Assembly (NCBI GenBank): GCA_004282995.1
Contig: SHLU01000022.1
Span: 1 to 17,309, forward strand
Direction of reading: 5' to 3'
DNA length: 17,309 nucleotides
Origin: Sphingomonadaceae bacterium
GTDB taxonomy: Bacteria; Pseudomonadota; Alphaproteobacteria; Sphingomonadales; Sphingomonadaceae
Below, piece by piece: positions 1 to 7,583 of this stretch. Below the pieces are notes generated by a model. It searched no databases and was not told the DNA's origin. It saw only the letters and a program-made list of their open reading frames with translations. The position numbers and the translations under genes are program-made. Numbering within the stretch: the stretch's first letter is position 1; each line of letters starts with the position of its first letter.

Positions 1-288
1 GTCGTGGACGGTGGCCTGGTAGCCAGGCGGGATGCCGAGCGCGGTGAGAGCGGGATCGGAAACTACCGATTCCGGCACATGTCCAGTCAGCTCAGGGCTG
101 ACTTCGAATGCTGTTGGGGGAACGCCATAGGGAGCTGTCAGCGGAGTTTGGCCAGGAACAGCGCCAACGCCGCCAGCAATCCAGCGTGCGCCATCGTCAC
201 CGATTTCCATGACATCCGCCCGCAGCGGGGCGGAAGCCAATGCCAGCAGTGCACCCAGTGCCAACCGGCTCGATCTATCGAGAATCAC
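1..288 (-). CDS. Exported protein of unknown function, N-terminal 96 residues only (3' end outside window)
   Basis: Reading leftward from a GTG at 288, the frame stays open for 96 codons to the window edge. A GGAGG ribosome binding site lies five bases before the GTG, which fixes the start. The N-terminus is a signal peptide: a short basic start (ILDRSSR), a hydrophobic run (LALGALLALASA) and a likely cleavage site near PLRA-DV around residue 24. The mature part begins DVMEIGDDGARWIAGG and continues as a proline-rich, low-complexity stretch, so no catalytic domain is reached. I do not recognise it with confidence. The style recalls sphingomonad periplasmic proteins with a later lytic transglycosylase (SLT) domain, but that is a weak impression. 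It lies 130 bases beyond the LacI gene and probably does not belong to the sugar locus. Confidence 0.75.
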   Translation of the reverse strand, partial: MILDRSSRLALGALLALASAPLRADVMEIGDDGARWIAGGVGAVPGQTPLTAPYGVPPTAFEVSPELTGHVPESVVSDPALTALGIPPGYQATVHD

Positions 289-418
289 TATGACCTCCCT
301 CCGATCCCGAGGGCCACCTTAAATGACCTCGGCGTGACGGCAAGCTGAACGCACGGGATACGCCCGGTCGGGAGCAACCGTCTGATGTGTCAGATACTGC
401 GCCGACGGCCTTCTGGCC
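289..418. other. Intergenic gap between the LacI gene and the left-edge gene
   Basis: These 130 bases hold the ribosome binding site of the left-edge gene (GGAGG at about 294-298, minus strand) and two weak hairpins just after the LacI stop codon: GGCC-TTCT-GGCC (407-418) and TCTGA-TGTG-TCAGA (381-394). Neither hairpin is followed by a T-run on the minus strand, so neither is a convincing intrinsic terminator. I saw no clear promoter hexamers. Termination here, if it happens, may be Rho-dependent (inference). Confidence 0.4.
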
Positions 419-1447
419 TTACGAATGCACGCATCGGGCGCTTTCGCGTTCGACCAGCCGAACCGATACGCGGCGGTCCCGGTCATCGTCAGCTCCCCCC
501 AGGGCCGCTTCCACCAGGTTGAGACCGGCCTCGACAAAATCCGGTTCGATCGTGGTCAGCGGAGGCGAGGAATGTTCGCCCACCCCAAGCCCATCGAACC
601 CGATCACCCCAACGGATTCGGGTACCGCGATATCTGCCTCGCGCAGCGCTGCGAGTGCGCCCAGGGCCATCGCATCGCAAGCCGAGAATACGGCATCGAA
701 CTCGATGTTCTCCCGGCGCATAACAGCGATGGCGCCAGCACCCTGTTCCTCGCGAGTGATGCCGGGGGCGGTGATGGCTTCGAGGCACGGCAGACCCGCA
801 TCCTCCAGCGCTGCGCAGTAGCCTTCGTAGCGTTCCTGGAACTGTCGCTGCGCGCCATCGGTCTCGCCGATAAAGGCAATCTTGCAATACCCTCCTGCCA
901 ACAGCCGTTCGACTGCCAGCCGTGCCCCATCGCGATTGTCGCTGCGAACATATCCCCGCCCTTCGAAAGGCGCCCCCCAGAAAGCCAGGCGATCCTGCTG
1001 CTGGCGATACTCTTCGAAGTGGCGCCAAGCCTCGCGGTTGGTCGCGGTGCCGAGGACCACCACGGCATCAGCCTGTCCCCGCTCGACAAACTGGCCAAAG
1101 AATTGCTCGGGCTCGGACTGGATCGAGACGAGCGACTGGTATCCCAATTGCGCCGCTGCTGTGCAGACGCTGCCGAGCAGTGAGTAGTAGAAGGGATTGA
1201 CCGCAGCCGCGCCCTGGCCCGCGCGTCCGATCAGAACGACGGCGATCGTCCTGCTCTTGCCGCTGCGCAACCGTGCGGCCCGTTCGTCGACGACATAGCC
1301 AAGCTCCCGGGCTGCTTCCATCACCCGGGTGCGGGTCGCCTCGGTAATCGTTGATGAACCCGACAAGGCTCGCGACACAGTCGATTGCGAGACGCCCGCA
1401 CGGGCCGCCACGTCAAACGAGGTCAGGCGTCTTTCGTCCTTGCTCAC
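419..1447 (-). CDS. LacI-family transcriptional regulator (operon-distal copy)
   Basis: A sugar-responsive DNA-binding repressor of the LacI/GalR family, 342 residues from the chosen start. The N-terminal helix-turn-helix (about residues 10-30, FDVAARAGVSQSTVSRALSG) is followed by a hinge helix (DERAARLRSGKS) and a periplasmic-binding-protein-like sensor domain that ends in the usual VIGFDGLG...PPLTTI region. I chose GTG at 1447 because GAGGAAA lies eight bases before it. A TTG at 1510 in the same frame overlaps the stop of the preceding halogenase gene and would add 21 residues, which is less likely. As last gene of the leftward set it is probably co-transcribed with the genes it may control, giving feedback. 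It is visibly paralogous to the divergent LacI gene at 14107. The ligand is unknown; maltose, maltodextrin or glucose are reasonable guesses from context. Confidence 0.93.
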   Translation of the reverse strand: MSKDERRLTSFDVAARAGVSQSTVSRALSGSSTITEATRTRVMEAARELGYVVDERAARLRSGKSRTIAVVLIGRAGQGAAAVNPFYYSLLGSVCTAAAQLGYQSLVSIQSEPEQFFGQFVERGQADAVVVLGTATNREAWRHFEEYRQQQDRLAFWGAPFEGRGYVRSDNRDGARLAVERLLAGGYCKIAFIGETDGAQRQFQERYEGYCAALEDAGLPCLEAITAPGITREEQGAGAIAVMRRENIEFDAVFSACDAMALGALAALREADIAVPESVGVIGFDGLGVGEHSSPPLTTIEPDFVEAGLNLVEAALGGADDDRDRRVSVRLVERESARCVHS

Positions 1448-1506
1448 TATTGCTTTCCTCGTCCCACAAGCCCCGTGTGCTGCTTGGCCGAACAAGGGTG
1501 TGCGCG

Positions 1507-3009
1507 TCAATCTGCCAGCGGGTTGTATGGTTCAAAGTTGCGCGCGCAGGTCGCCAGTATCGTCTTGACCTGCGCCAGATCGGCAGGTCGCGCCTGCGGC
1601 GGGGGAGACTGGAGCTTCTCGGTAGGTGGAAAGGTGCCATAGCCGGCGAACAGGCAGTGCCAGCTGGCATTGGCATAATAGCGCTTGCCGCCATAGGCCT
1701 CGTCATTGGCCGCAAGCAGGTCGGCTTGGCGAAACCATGCTGTCATCATCTTCTTTAGATTGTCCGACAGGCGATCGTTGGCAATGTTCTCGCGCCAGTA
1801 TGGCGTATCGCTGCGCTGGGCGAGGCGATAGTGCCCGACGATGTAGTCGCGAATACCCTCGTAGCGCGCCGCGATCGAGGCGTTGAACGTGTCGCGGTGC
1901 CTGTCCGAAAATCCGCCCGCCTCGTAGGCTTGGGCAAACTCAAGCGTAGTGGCAATGACGATGTGCAGAGCGGTCGCTTCAAGCGGTTCGATGAAACCCT
2001 GAGCGAGCCCGGCGGCCAGGCAATTGCGAGTCCAGCTGTGCTCCAGCCGGCCGACCTTCATCCTGAGGACACGCGCCTGCTGCTCGCTTTCCTCAAGTCC
2101 CAATGCAGCGCGCAATTCGGCCTCGGCCTCTTCGTCGCTGATATGGTTGGAGGAATAGACATAGCCATTGCCGACCCGCGTGGTGAGCGGGATTTTCCAG
2201 CGCCAGCCCGCCCGCATGGCGATGGCCTCGGTCTGTGGTTTGAACTTCCCCGAATGCGGGGTCGGGAGCACCACGGCCCGGTCGTTGAACAGGTTCTCGG
2301 CGAAGGGAAGGAAAGTGGCCCCGAGTTCCTCCTGCGCCAGCATCGCGCGAAAGCCCGAGCTGTCGACGAACAGCTCGCCTTCGACCCGCTCGCCGCCTTC
2401 GCACTGCAGCGCGGCAATATCGCCCCCGCTCGTTCGCTCGACCGAAGTGACCTTCAGCGGGCGATGCACCACGCCTTTTCTGACCGCCCTGTCGCGCAGG
2501 AAAGCGCCCAGGGCATGGGCATCGAAATGATAGCCGTAGCTGGGGACGAAGGGGAACGTCTCGGCCGGGTGCGGTCCCTTGCCCTCTTCGCTGAGCAGGC
2601 TCGCCAGATACCAGTCGTCGGGGTGCGCGGGCACATCCAGCCCGTGTCTTGCAAGCGCACAATTGTGAACGAAATGCGGTTCGGAGTGCATGTCCACCGG
2701 GCCGGGAAACGGGTGGTAATAGCTTTCGAACCCCGGCCGCTCGCTCCAGCCGGTGAAGCGGATGCCCAGCTTGTAGGTGGCATTGCAAGCCGGCATCCAC
2801 TCGGCCTCGTCAATTCCAAGCTGGTCGAAGAAGGCCTTGAGTTGCGGGGTGGAACCTTCGCCCACCCCGATAATGCCGATCTCGGGGCTTTCGACCACGG
2901 TGACCGAGCCGCCCTTTGCAGCCCATTGCTGGTGCAGCAGGCAGGCGGTTATCCAGCCGGCGCTGCCGCCGCCAAGTATGACCACATCGGGCGCTTTTTC
3001 TTCGCTCAT
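1507..3009 (-). CDS. Flavin-dependent tryptophan-halogenase-like protein B
   Basis: A 500-residue member of the tryptophan halogenase family (FADH2-dependent). Visible parts are the FAD-binding GGGSAGW at about 13-19, the GVGEG loop near 48-52, a lysine at 80 (ATYKLGIRF) matching the catalytic Lys79 of PrnA, WRWKIP at 269-274 matching WxWxIP, and EPLEAT at 341-346, whose second glutamate matches PrnA Glu346. The loop reads GEGSTP rather than GEATIP, and the serine after the key glutamate is alanine, so it differs from flavoprotein A. No signal peptide is present, so it should be cytoplasmic. I chose ATG 3009 rather than an in-frame start 16 codons upstream, because 3009 forms an ATGA overlap with the esterase stop. 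Members from sugar loci of related bacteria halogenate indole-like test compounds in vitro, but their natural substrates are unknown. Confidence 0.92.
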   Translation of the reverse strand: MSEEKAPDVVILGGGSAGWITACLLHQQWAAKGGSVTVVESPEIGIIGVGEGSTPQLKAFFDQLGIDEAEWMPACNATYKLGIRFTGWSERPGFESYYHPFPGPVDMHSEPHFVHNCALARHGLDVPAHPDDWYLASLLSEEGKGPHPAETFPFVPSYGYHFDAHALGAFLRDRAVRKGVVHRPLKVTSVERTSGGDIAALQCEGGERVEGELFVDSSGFRAMLAQEELGATFLPFAENLFNDRAVVLPTPHSGKFKPQTEAIAMRAGWRWKIPLTTRVGNGYVYSSNHISDEEAEAELRAALGLEESEQQARVLRMKVGRLEHSWTRNCLAAGLAQGFIEPLEATALHIVIATTLEFAQAYEAGGFSDRHRDTFNASIAARYEGIRDYIVGHYRLAQRSDTPYWRENIANDRLSDNLKKMMTAWFRQADLLAANDEAYGGKRYYANASWHCLFAGYGTFPPTEKLQSPPPQARPADLAQVKTILATCARNFEPYNPLAD

Positions 3010-3920
3010 CGCTCGGAAAGAAGGCAGGTAAGCATTTCCGGCAAGCGCTCGTTCCACGCGATCTCGTCATGCTCGGCACCGACATATTCTCGGGCGACGA
3101 AATCGCGCTCCTCCTTCCAGCCTGCCACCCGGAACGCCTGGCTGACATAGGCCTGCCGAGGCGGATAGTGCTGATCGAGCGCGGCCGTGCCGTGATCCAT
3201 CCAGATCCGGCGACCCTCGGGTGCCCCCGCCTCGACCAGTATGTAGTCCCGCCAGATTGCATCAGCCTCGTTGGCAAAGCTTTCATTGCCAGGATCGGCT
3301 AGTGGCCAGTGCGAGCTGACGCAGGCTGCGCGGCCAAAAACGTCTGGCCGTTCGATTGCGGCATAGCAGCTCATGATTCCGCCCATGCTCGCCCCGGCAA
3401 TGGCGGTATCGGATGGTCCGGCGATTGTGCGATAATCGGCATCGATGCGCGGTTTCAATTCGTCGGCAAGCCATTCGAGATAGCGGGCCGAGATGATCGG
3501 CTTGCCGCCAGCATGGCGATCCATGGCCGCACGCAGTTCGGTGCTCGCATCCTCATAGGTGAACTGCGGCAGATACTGGCGATACCGGTCCTCCCCCGGC
3601 GACCATATGCCGACGATAATGACCGGTTCGATTGCCCCTTTTGCGGCCAGGTCCGACACAACGTCGCTGGCGCGCCAGACCTTGCCGTAATGGGCGTCGG
3701 CCGGATCGAACAGGTTCTGTCCGTCATGCATGTAGAGGACGCCGTAGCGCCGGTCGTCGGTGTCGTATCCGGGCGGCAGCCAGATGGTGACCCGCTGGTC
3801 AGGTAAGCCGGCGACGGCGATCCGCTCGATCTCGACAAATCGCCCCGCGTCGGGCGCCGGCAACTCCGCTGTCGTACATGCGGCCAGAATTAAGGCCAGC
3901 AATGCTGTGAAAATCCTCAT
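3006..3920 (-). CDS. Lipoprotein esterase of the alpha/beta-hydrolase (esterase D-like, PF00756) family
   Basis: A 304-residue serine esterase. The N-terminus is a lipoprotein signal (MRIFTALLALILAAC) with Cys15 as lipidation site, so the enzyme should sit on a membrane facing the periplasm or the cell surface. The body begins with the family pattern VTIWLPPGYD, then YMHDGQN (about 63-69). The nucleophile elbow is GASMG at 176-180 with Ser178; Asp242 (MDHGT) and His284 (GAEHDE) are likely triad partners. The family includes enterochelin esterases and CE1-type carbohydrate esterases, so removal of an acyl group from a sugar or glycoside is plausible, but the substrate cannot be read from sequence. 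The start overlaps the GH97 stop by ATGA, with no strong ribosome binding site of its own, which suggests translational coupling. The next gene, halogenase B, starts the same way. Confidence 0.87.
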   Translation of the reverse strand: MRIFTALLALILAACTTAELPAPDAGRFVEIERIAVAGLPDQRVTIWLPPGYDTDDRRYGVLYMHDGQNLFDPADAHYGKVWRASDVVSDLAAKGAIEPVIIVGIWSPGEDRYRQYLPQFTYEDASTELRAAMDRHAGGKPIISARYLEWLADELKPRIDADYRTIAGPSDTAIAGASMGGIMSCYAAIERPDVFGRAACVSSHWPLADPGNESFANEADAIWRDYILVEAGAPEGRRIWMDHGTAALDQHYPPRQAYVSQAFRVAGWKEERDFVAREYVGAEHDEIAWNERLPEMLTCLLSER

Positions 3921-5953
3921 GAAACCGGTTTGAACTGCATCGCCAGGCCGCCTCCAGGCGCGAGCCGGACAGTGTAACTATCGCCCTTGGTGACGGTCAA
4001 TGTTTCGTAGGCGATGTCATGTCGCTTGTCGGTCAGATAAGTCGCTTCGGGGCCATCCTTCCAGACGCGAACGGAGTAGCTCTGGCGGTCATCGATGAAG
4101 TCAAACTCGAGCGTCAGGGTTCGCTCGGTCGCGTCGTTAACGCCGCCAACATACCAGTCCTGGCTATTACGGTCCTTGCGCGCAAAGATTGCGTAGTCGC
4201 CCACTTCGCCCGCGATCAGCTTGCTCTCGGCCCAGTCGGCGGGCACTTCACGAATGAATTCCAGTTCGCGCGGATGGGCCGCAAGGCTCTCGATGAAATC
4301 CGCCGCCATCTGGATCGGTGAGTAGATGGCGAGATAGAGCCCGAGTTGCTTGGCCTTGGTCGAGGCGATCGGAACGCCATTGTCGCCAATCAGACCCAGC
4401 ACACCGGGCGTATAGTCCATCGGGCCGGACAGCATCCGCGTATAAACCAACGTCGGATCGTGCTCGGGTCCGTTGTTGAAGGCACCCCAGGCGTTGTATT
4501 CTTGGCCGCGCGCACCTTCACGGGCGACCCAGTTTGGATAGGTCCGCCTGAGGCCGGTATCCTTGACCGGCTCATGCGGATTGACCGCGACCTGGTTCTT
4601 CGCCGCTTCCTGCACAACCTTGAGGTGGTGCTGGACCATGCGCTGCCCGTCATGCCATTCGAAAATCTCGCCCTCGCAAGGATCGTTCACGTCAGCGTTG
4701 CAGGCGATAATTCCGCCGGCATCGGCGACGTAGCCGGTCTTGACGACATCGATGCCAAGTTCGCCGTACAGCTTCATCGCATCTGCGAGCTGTTTCTCGT
4801 AAACATCTATATTACCGCCGGTTTCATGATGGCCAACGATATGCACGCCCTTCTTGCGCGCATAGGCGGCGACTTCTTGCAGGTCGAAGTCGGGATAGCT
4901 TTTGGTGAAGCTGTAGTCGCGCCCATTGCCGAACCAGTTGCCGTCCCAACCGACATTCCAGCCCTCGATCAGGATCCCGCGAAAGCCGTTGGCAGCGGCA
5001 AAATCGATATACTCCTTGGCCCGCTCGGTCGTGGCGCCATGACGCGGCCCCTGCGCCCACGTCCAGCGATTGGAGATCATCCCCCACCAGATACCGATGT
5101 ATTTGGCCGGCTCGAACCATGACACGTCGCCCAGCTTGTTGGGCTCGTTGAGATTGAGCTCGAGGTCATTCTCGACCAGACCGGATGCGTCGTCGGCGAT
5201 GCGAATAGTACGCCATGGCGTGTTGAAAGCGCCTTCGCGTACCACCTTGGCCCCGCGGCTCGACGGCGAGAGGGTGGCGCGGAAGGCTCGTCCATCCTTA
5301 CGTTTGAGCCACATACCCGCGTAATCGACCAGCGCAGCCTCGTGGAATGACAGATGTGTGCCGTCCTCCAGCCGCACCGTCATCGGCGTGTGTGCCACCG
5401 AGACACCTTCGATCGGGGTTTCGTTGTAGGGGTACTCGTAGCGGTTGAACTCACCCGCCGGGATCCACCATGCCGTGCCCTCGGGCGCGATTACGAACTC
5501 GGTCAACTCCTCCGCGATACGGGTCGCGGAGCCATCGGTCGGGGCTGCAAATTCGTAACGGAATCCAATACCGTTATCGAATACCCGCATCCGCACTGAC
5601 AGGACCCGGGTCGAGCTTTCGCGGGTTTCCTGGAATGTGACGAACAGTTCGTTATGGTAATCGCGCACGAACTGCCGCTCGCCCCAGGGCTGTTCCCAGG
5701 TGTTGTCAGTCCCGGTCACGCTTTCGCCAACGACCACGAAATTGCGCCGCATCGGTTCGGCATCGGTAAACAGAAAGCCGAGGTCGCTTTCGGCGATGAT
5801 TTCCTTACCGTCGCGCTCGACGCGGTAGAATGGCACGCCATCGCCATCGACATCCATTTCAACCGTGATCCTGCCATCGGGGGAGGAAATCTCCGCCGCC
5901 GCCAACGGCGCGGCAAGGGCGAGCGAGGAGGCGGCGGCGAGGAATAGGCGCAT
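3917..5953 (-). CDS. GH97 family glycoside hydrolase, probable inverting alpha-glucosidase (SusB type)
   Basis: A 678-residue exported enzyme (signal MRLFLAAASSLALAAPLAAA, cleavage near residue 20), usual full length for GH97. It has the N-terminal beta-sandwich (about 21-280), a catalytic (beta/alpha)8 barrel (about 281-560, starting YIGIWWGM) and a C-terminal beta domain. The glutamates of the inverting, calcium-dependent subgroup appear to be present: Glu377 in HHETGG, Glu461 in NPHE, and Glu479 and Glu485 in EGARGQE. The spacing of the last three (18 and 6 residues) equals that of Glu508, Glu526 and Glu532 in Bacteroides SusB. The barrel also carries KTGYVAD in place of the aspartate nucleophile motif of the retaining alpha-galactosidase subgroup. 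It should release glucose from maltodextrins in the periplasm. Its ATG lies four bases after the stop of the GH13 glucosidase gene; GGAG is ten bases upstream. Confidence 0.93.
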   Translation of the reverse strand: MRLFLAAASSLALAAPLAAAEISSPDGRITVEMDVDGDGVPFYRVERDGKEIIAESDLGFLFTDAEPMRRNFVVVGESVTGTDNTWEQPWGERQFVRDYHNELFVTFQETRESSTRVLSVRMRVFDNGIGFRYEFAAPTDGSATRIAEELTEFVIAPEGTAWWIPAGEFNRYEYPYNETPIEGVSVAHTPMTVRLEDGTHLSFHEAALVDYAGMWLKRKDGRAFRATLSPSSRGAKVVREGAFNTPWRTIRIADDASGLVENDLELNLNEPNKLGDVSWFEPAKYIGIWWGMISNRWTWAQGPRHGATTERAKEYIDFAAANGFRGILIEGWNVGWDGNWFGNGRDYSFTKSYPDFDLQEVAAYARKKGVHIVGHHETGGNIDVYEKQLADAMKLYGELGIDVVKTGYVADAGGIIACNADVNDPCEGEIFEWHDGQRMVQHHLKVVQEAAKNQVAVNPHEPVKDTGLRRTYPNWVAREGARGQEYNAWGAFNNGPEHDPTLVYTRMLSGPMDYTPGVLGLIGDNGVPIASTKAKQLGLYLAIYSPIQMAADFIESLAAHPRELEFIREVPADWAESKLIAGEVGDYAIFARKDRNSQDWYVGGVNDATERTLTLEFDFIDDRQSYSVRVWKDGPEATYLTDKRHDIAYETLTVTKGDSYTVRLAPGGGLAMQFKPVS

Positions 5954-5957
5954 GGGA

Positions 5958-7583
5958 TCAGGTCTCCAGAATCAGCGCGCCGTATGGCGGCAAATTGTCG
6001 GGGGTGGCGTTGTTGGCGGCGAACAATATGCTGCCTTCCGCCTGTGATATCGGGACCGTCTGCGGGCCGAGATTGAACAGACAGCGCACCGTCTGACCAT
6101 CCGCCTCGCGAACGAGATCAAGCAGGTCGCCCTGCGTGCTACAGTCACGAACAGCCCCGTGGTTAAGTGCCGCGTTGGCGTTGCGCAGGGCGATGACAGA
6201 TCGCGTGTAAGCGAGCATCGAACTATCCGAGCGCTCCTGCACATCGACGGCGCGAGAGGTATTCTCGGCCCCCACCGGCAGCCACGGCCGGACTGAGCCG
6301 AAACCTGCGCTGGGCTCTTCCGCATTCCAAGGCATGGGTGTGCGCGCACCATCGCGTGAAAGGGTCAGCGGCCAATTGGCGATCGCCTCGGGATCGTGCA
6401 GCTGGTCAAAAGGAATATCGACCTGGGTCAGCCCCAGTTCCTCGCCGTAATAGAGGATAGCATTACCGCGCAGGCTCATCAGCAGCGTCATCTTGAGCCG
6501 CGCAAAGGCCTCGCGATGCTCGGGCGCGCACCAACGTGACAAGGCGCGCGGCGCATCGTGATTCTCGAACGCCCAGCTTGGCCAGCCCATCCCTCCCTCG
6601 TCCGGCCACTGCGCCAGTGCGGAGCAAACAAGCGGCGGGGTCAGGCTGTCTGCATAAAGGAAATTAAAACCGTAGGCAGAGTTGAGGTGCTCTTCGCCAT
6701 GCGTGAAGGATTTCATCTCCGCCTCGGCCTCATCGCCGCCCACTTCGGCGACGGTGAAAATCGCGTCGTAGCTGTCAGTGACTTCGCGAATGCGGGCGAG
6801 GAAGCCGGGAATGTCGGGATGCGACATGTTGCGCACCTTGCGCTGGAAGTCGAACGGGCGGGTGCGCGGTCGATCGCTCGGGGGCGCTGGCGGATTGTCG
6901 CGCAATTCGGGATCGCACATCAGGAAGTTGAGCGCATCGATCCGGAACCCGTCGACACCCCGGTCGAGCCAGAAACGGGCAACATCGAGCAAGGCGCCCT
7001 GCACATCCGGGTTGTGCCCGTTGATCTGCGGCTGGCTGTTGAGGAAATTATGCAGGTAATACTGACCGCGCCGGGCATCCCAGGTCCAGGCCGGGCCGCC
7101 AAAGACGCTTTGCCAATTGGACGGCGGCGAACCGTCGGGTTTGGCATCGGCCCAGACGAACCAGTCCGCCTTGGGATTGTCACGGCTCTGCCGGCTTTCG
7201 ACGAACCAGGGGTGCTCGTCCGACGTGTGCGAGTACACCTGGTCGATCAGGACGCGCAGGCCGAGCCCGTGGGCCTTGGCCACCATCGCATCGAAATCCT
7301 CGAGCGTGCCGAACAGCGGGTCGACATCACAATAATCCGCTACGTCATAGCCGAAATCCTTCATCGGGGATTTGAAGAACGGACTGACCCAGATGGCATT
7401 GACGCCGAGCGAGGCAACATGATCGAGCCGCGCAGTGATGCCGGGTAGGTCTCCTACCCCGTCGCCATTCGCATCCATGAAGCTGCGCGGATAAATTTGG
7501 TAGATCACCGCACCCTTCCACCATTGGCGACCGGGTGCGCGCGACGTTGAAGGATTACCGGCAGTGGCCATGGGTTCAGCCAT
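5958..7583 (-). CDS. GH13 alpha-glucosidase, cytoplasmic
   Basis: A 541-residue GH13 enzyme of the alpha-glucosidase / oligo-1,6-glucosidase type. It begins the fold at WWKGAVIYQIYPRSF (21-35) with the calcium-loop-like DANGDGVGD (37-45). The conserved regions are DQVYSH (114-119), GFRID with nucleophile Asp216, acid/base Glu280 in VAEVGG, and FENHD ending at Asp343. The residue after the nucleophile is alanine (DAL) rather than the valine found in oligo-1,6-glucosidases, which points to an alpha-1,4 preference; this is inference from known family rules. No signal peptide is present, so it should act inside the cell on maltose or short maltodextrins. The start at 7583 overlaps the previous gene by eight bases. 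An in-frame ATG at 7571 (Met5) is an alternative, and the upstream GGAAGAGG sits between good spacing for each. Confidence 0.93.
   Translation of the reverse strand: MAEPMATAGNPSTSRAPGRQWWKGAVIYQIYPRSFMDANGDGVGDLPGITARLDHVASLGVNAIWVSPFFKSPMKDFGYDVADYCDVDPLFGTLEDFDAMVAKAHGLGLRVLIDQVYSHTSDEHPWFVESRQSRDNPKADWFVWADAKPDGSPPSNWQSVFGGPAWTWDARRGQYYLHNFLNSQPQINGHNPDVQGALLDVARFWLDRGVDGFRIDALNFLMCDPELRDNPPAPPSDRPRTRPFDFQRKVRNMSHPDIPGFLARIREVTDSYDAIFTVAEVGGDEAEAEMKSFTHGEEHLNSAYGFNFLYADSLTPPLVCSALAQWPDEGGMGWPSWAFENHDAPRALSRWCAPEHREAFARLKMTLLMSLRGNAILYYGEELGLTQVDIPFDQLHDPEAIANWPLTLSRDGARTPMPWNAEEPSAGFGSVRPWLPVGAENTSRAVDVQERSDSSMLAYTRSVIALRNANAALNHGAVRDCSTQGDLLDLVREADGQTVRCLFNLGPQTVPISQAEGSILFAANNATPDNLPPYGALILET

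Noticed and set aside
4..348. 114-codon plus-strand frame at the left edge
   Set aside because: The minus strand here encodes a clear signal peptide with a good ribosome binding site; the plus-strand translation has no such support.
381..418. Possible terminator after the distal LacI gene
   Set aside because: The two stems are only 4-5 bp and no T-run follows, so intrinsic termination is not supported.
1448..1510. TTG start at 1510 for the distal LacI gene
   Set aside because: It would add 21 residues before the normal family N-terminus; GTG 1447 has a well-placed GAGGAAA and gives the usual LacI length.
1831..3150. 439-codon plus-strand frame opposite halogenase B
   Set aside because: Mirrors a well-supported flavoprotein gene and has no family features of its own.
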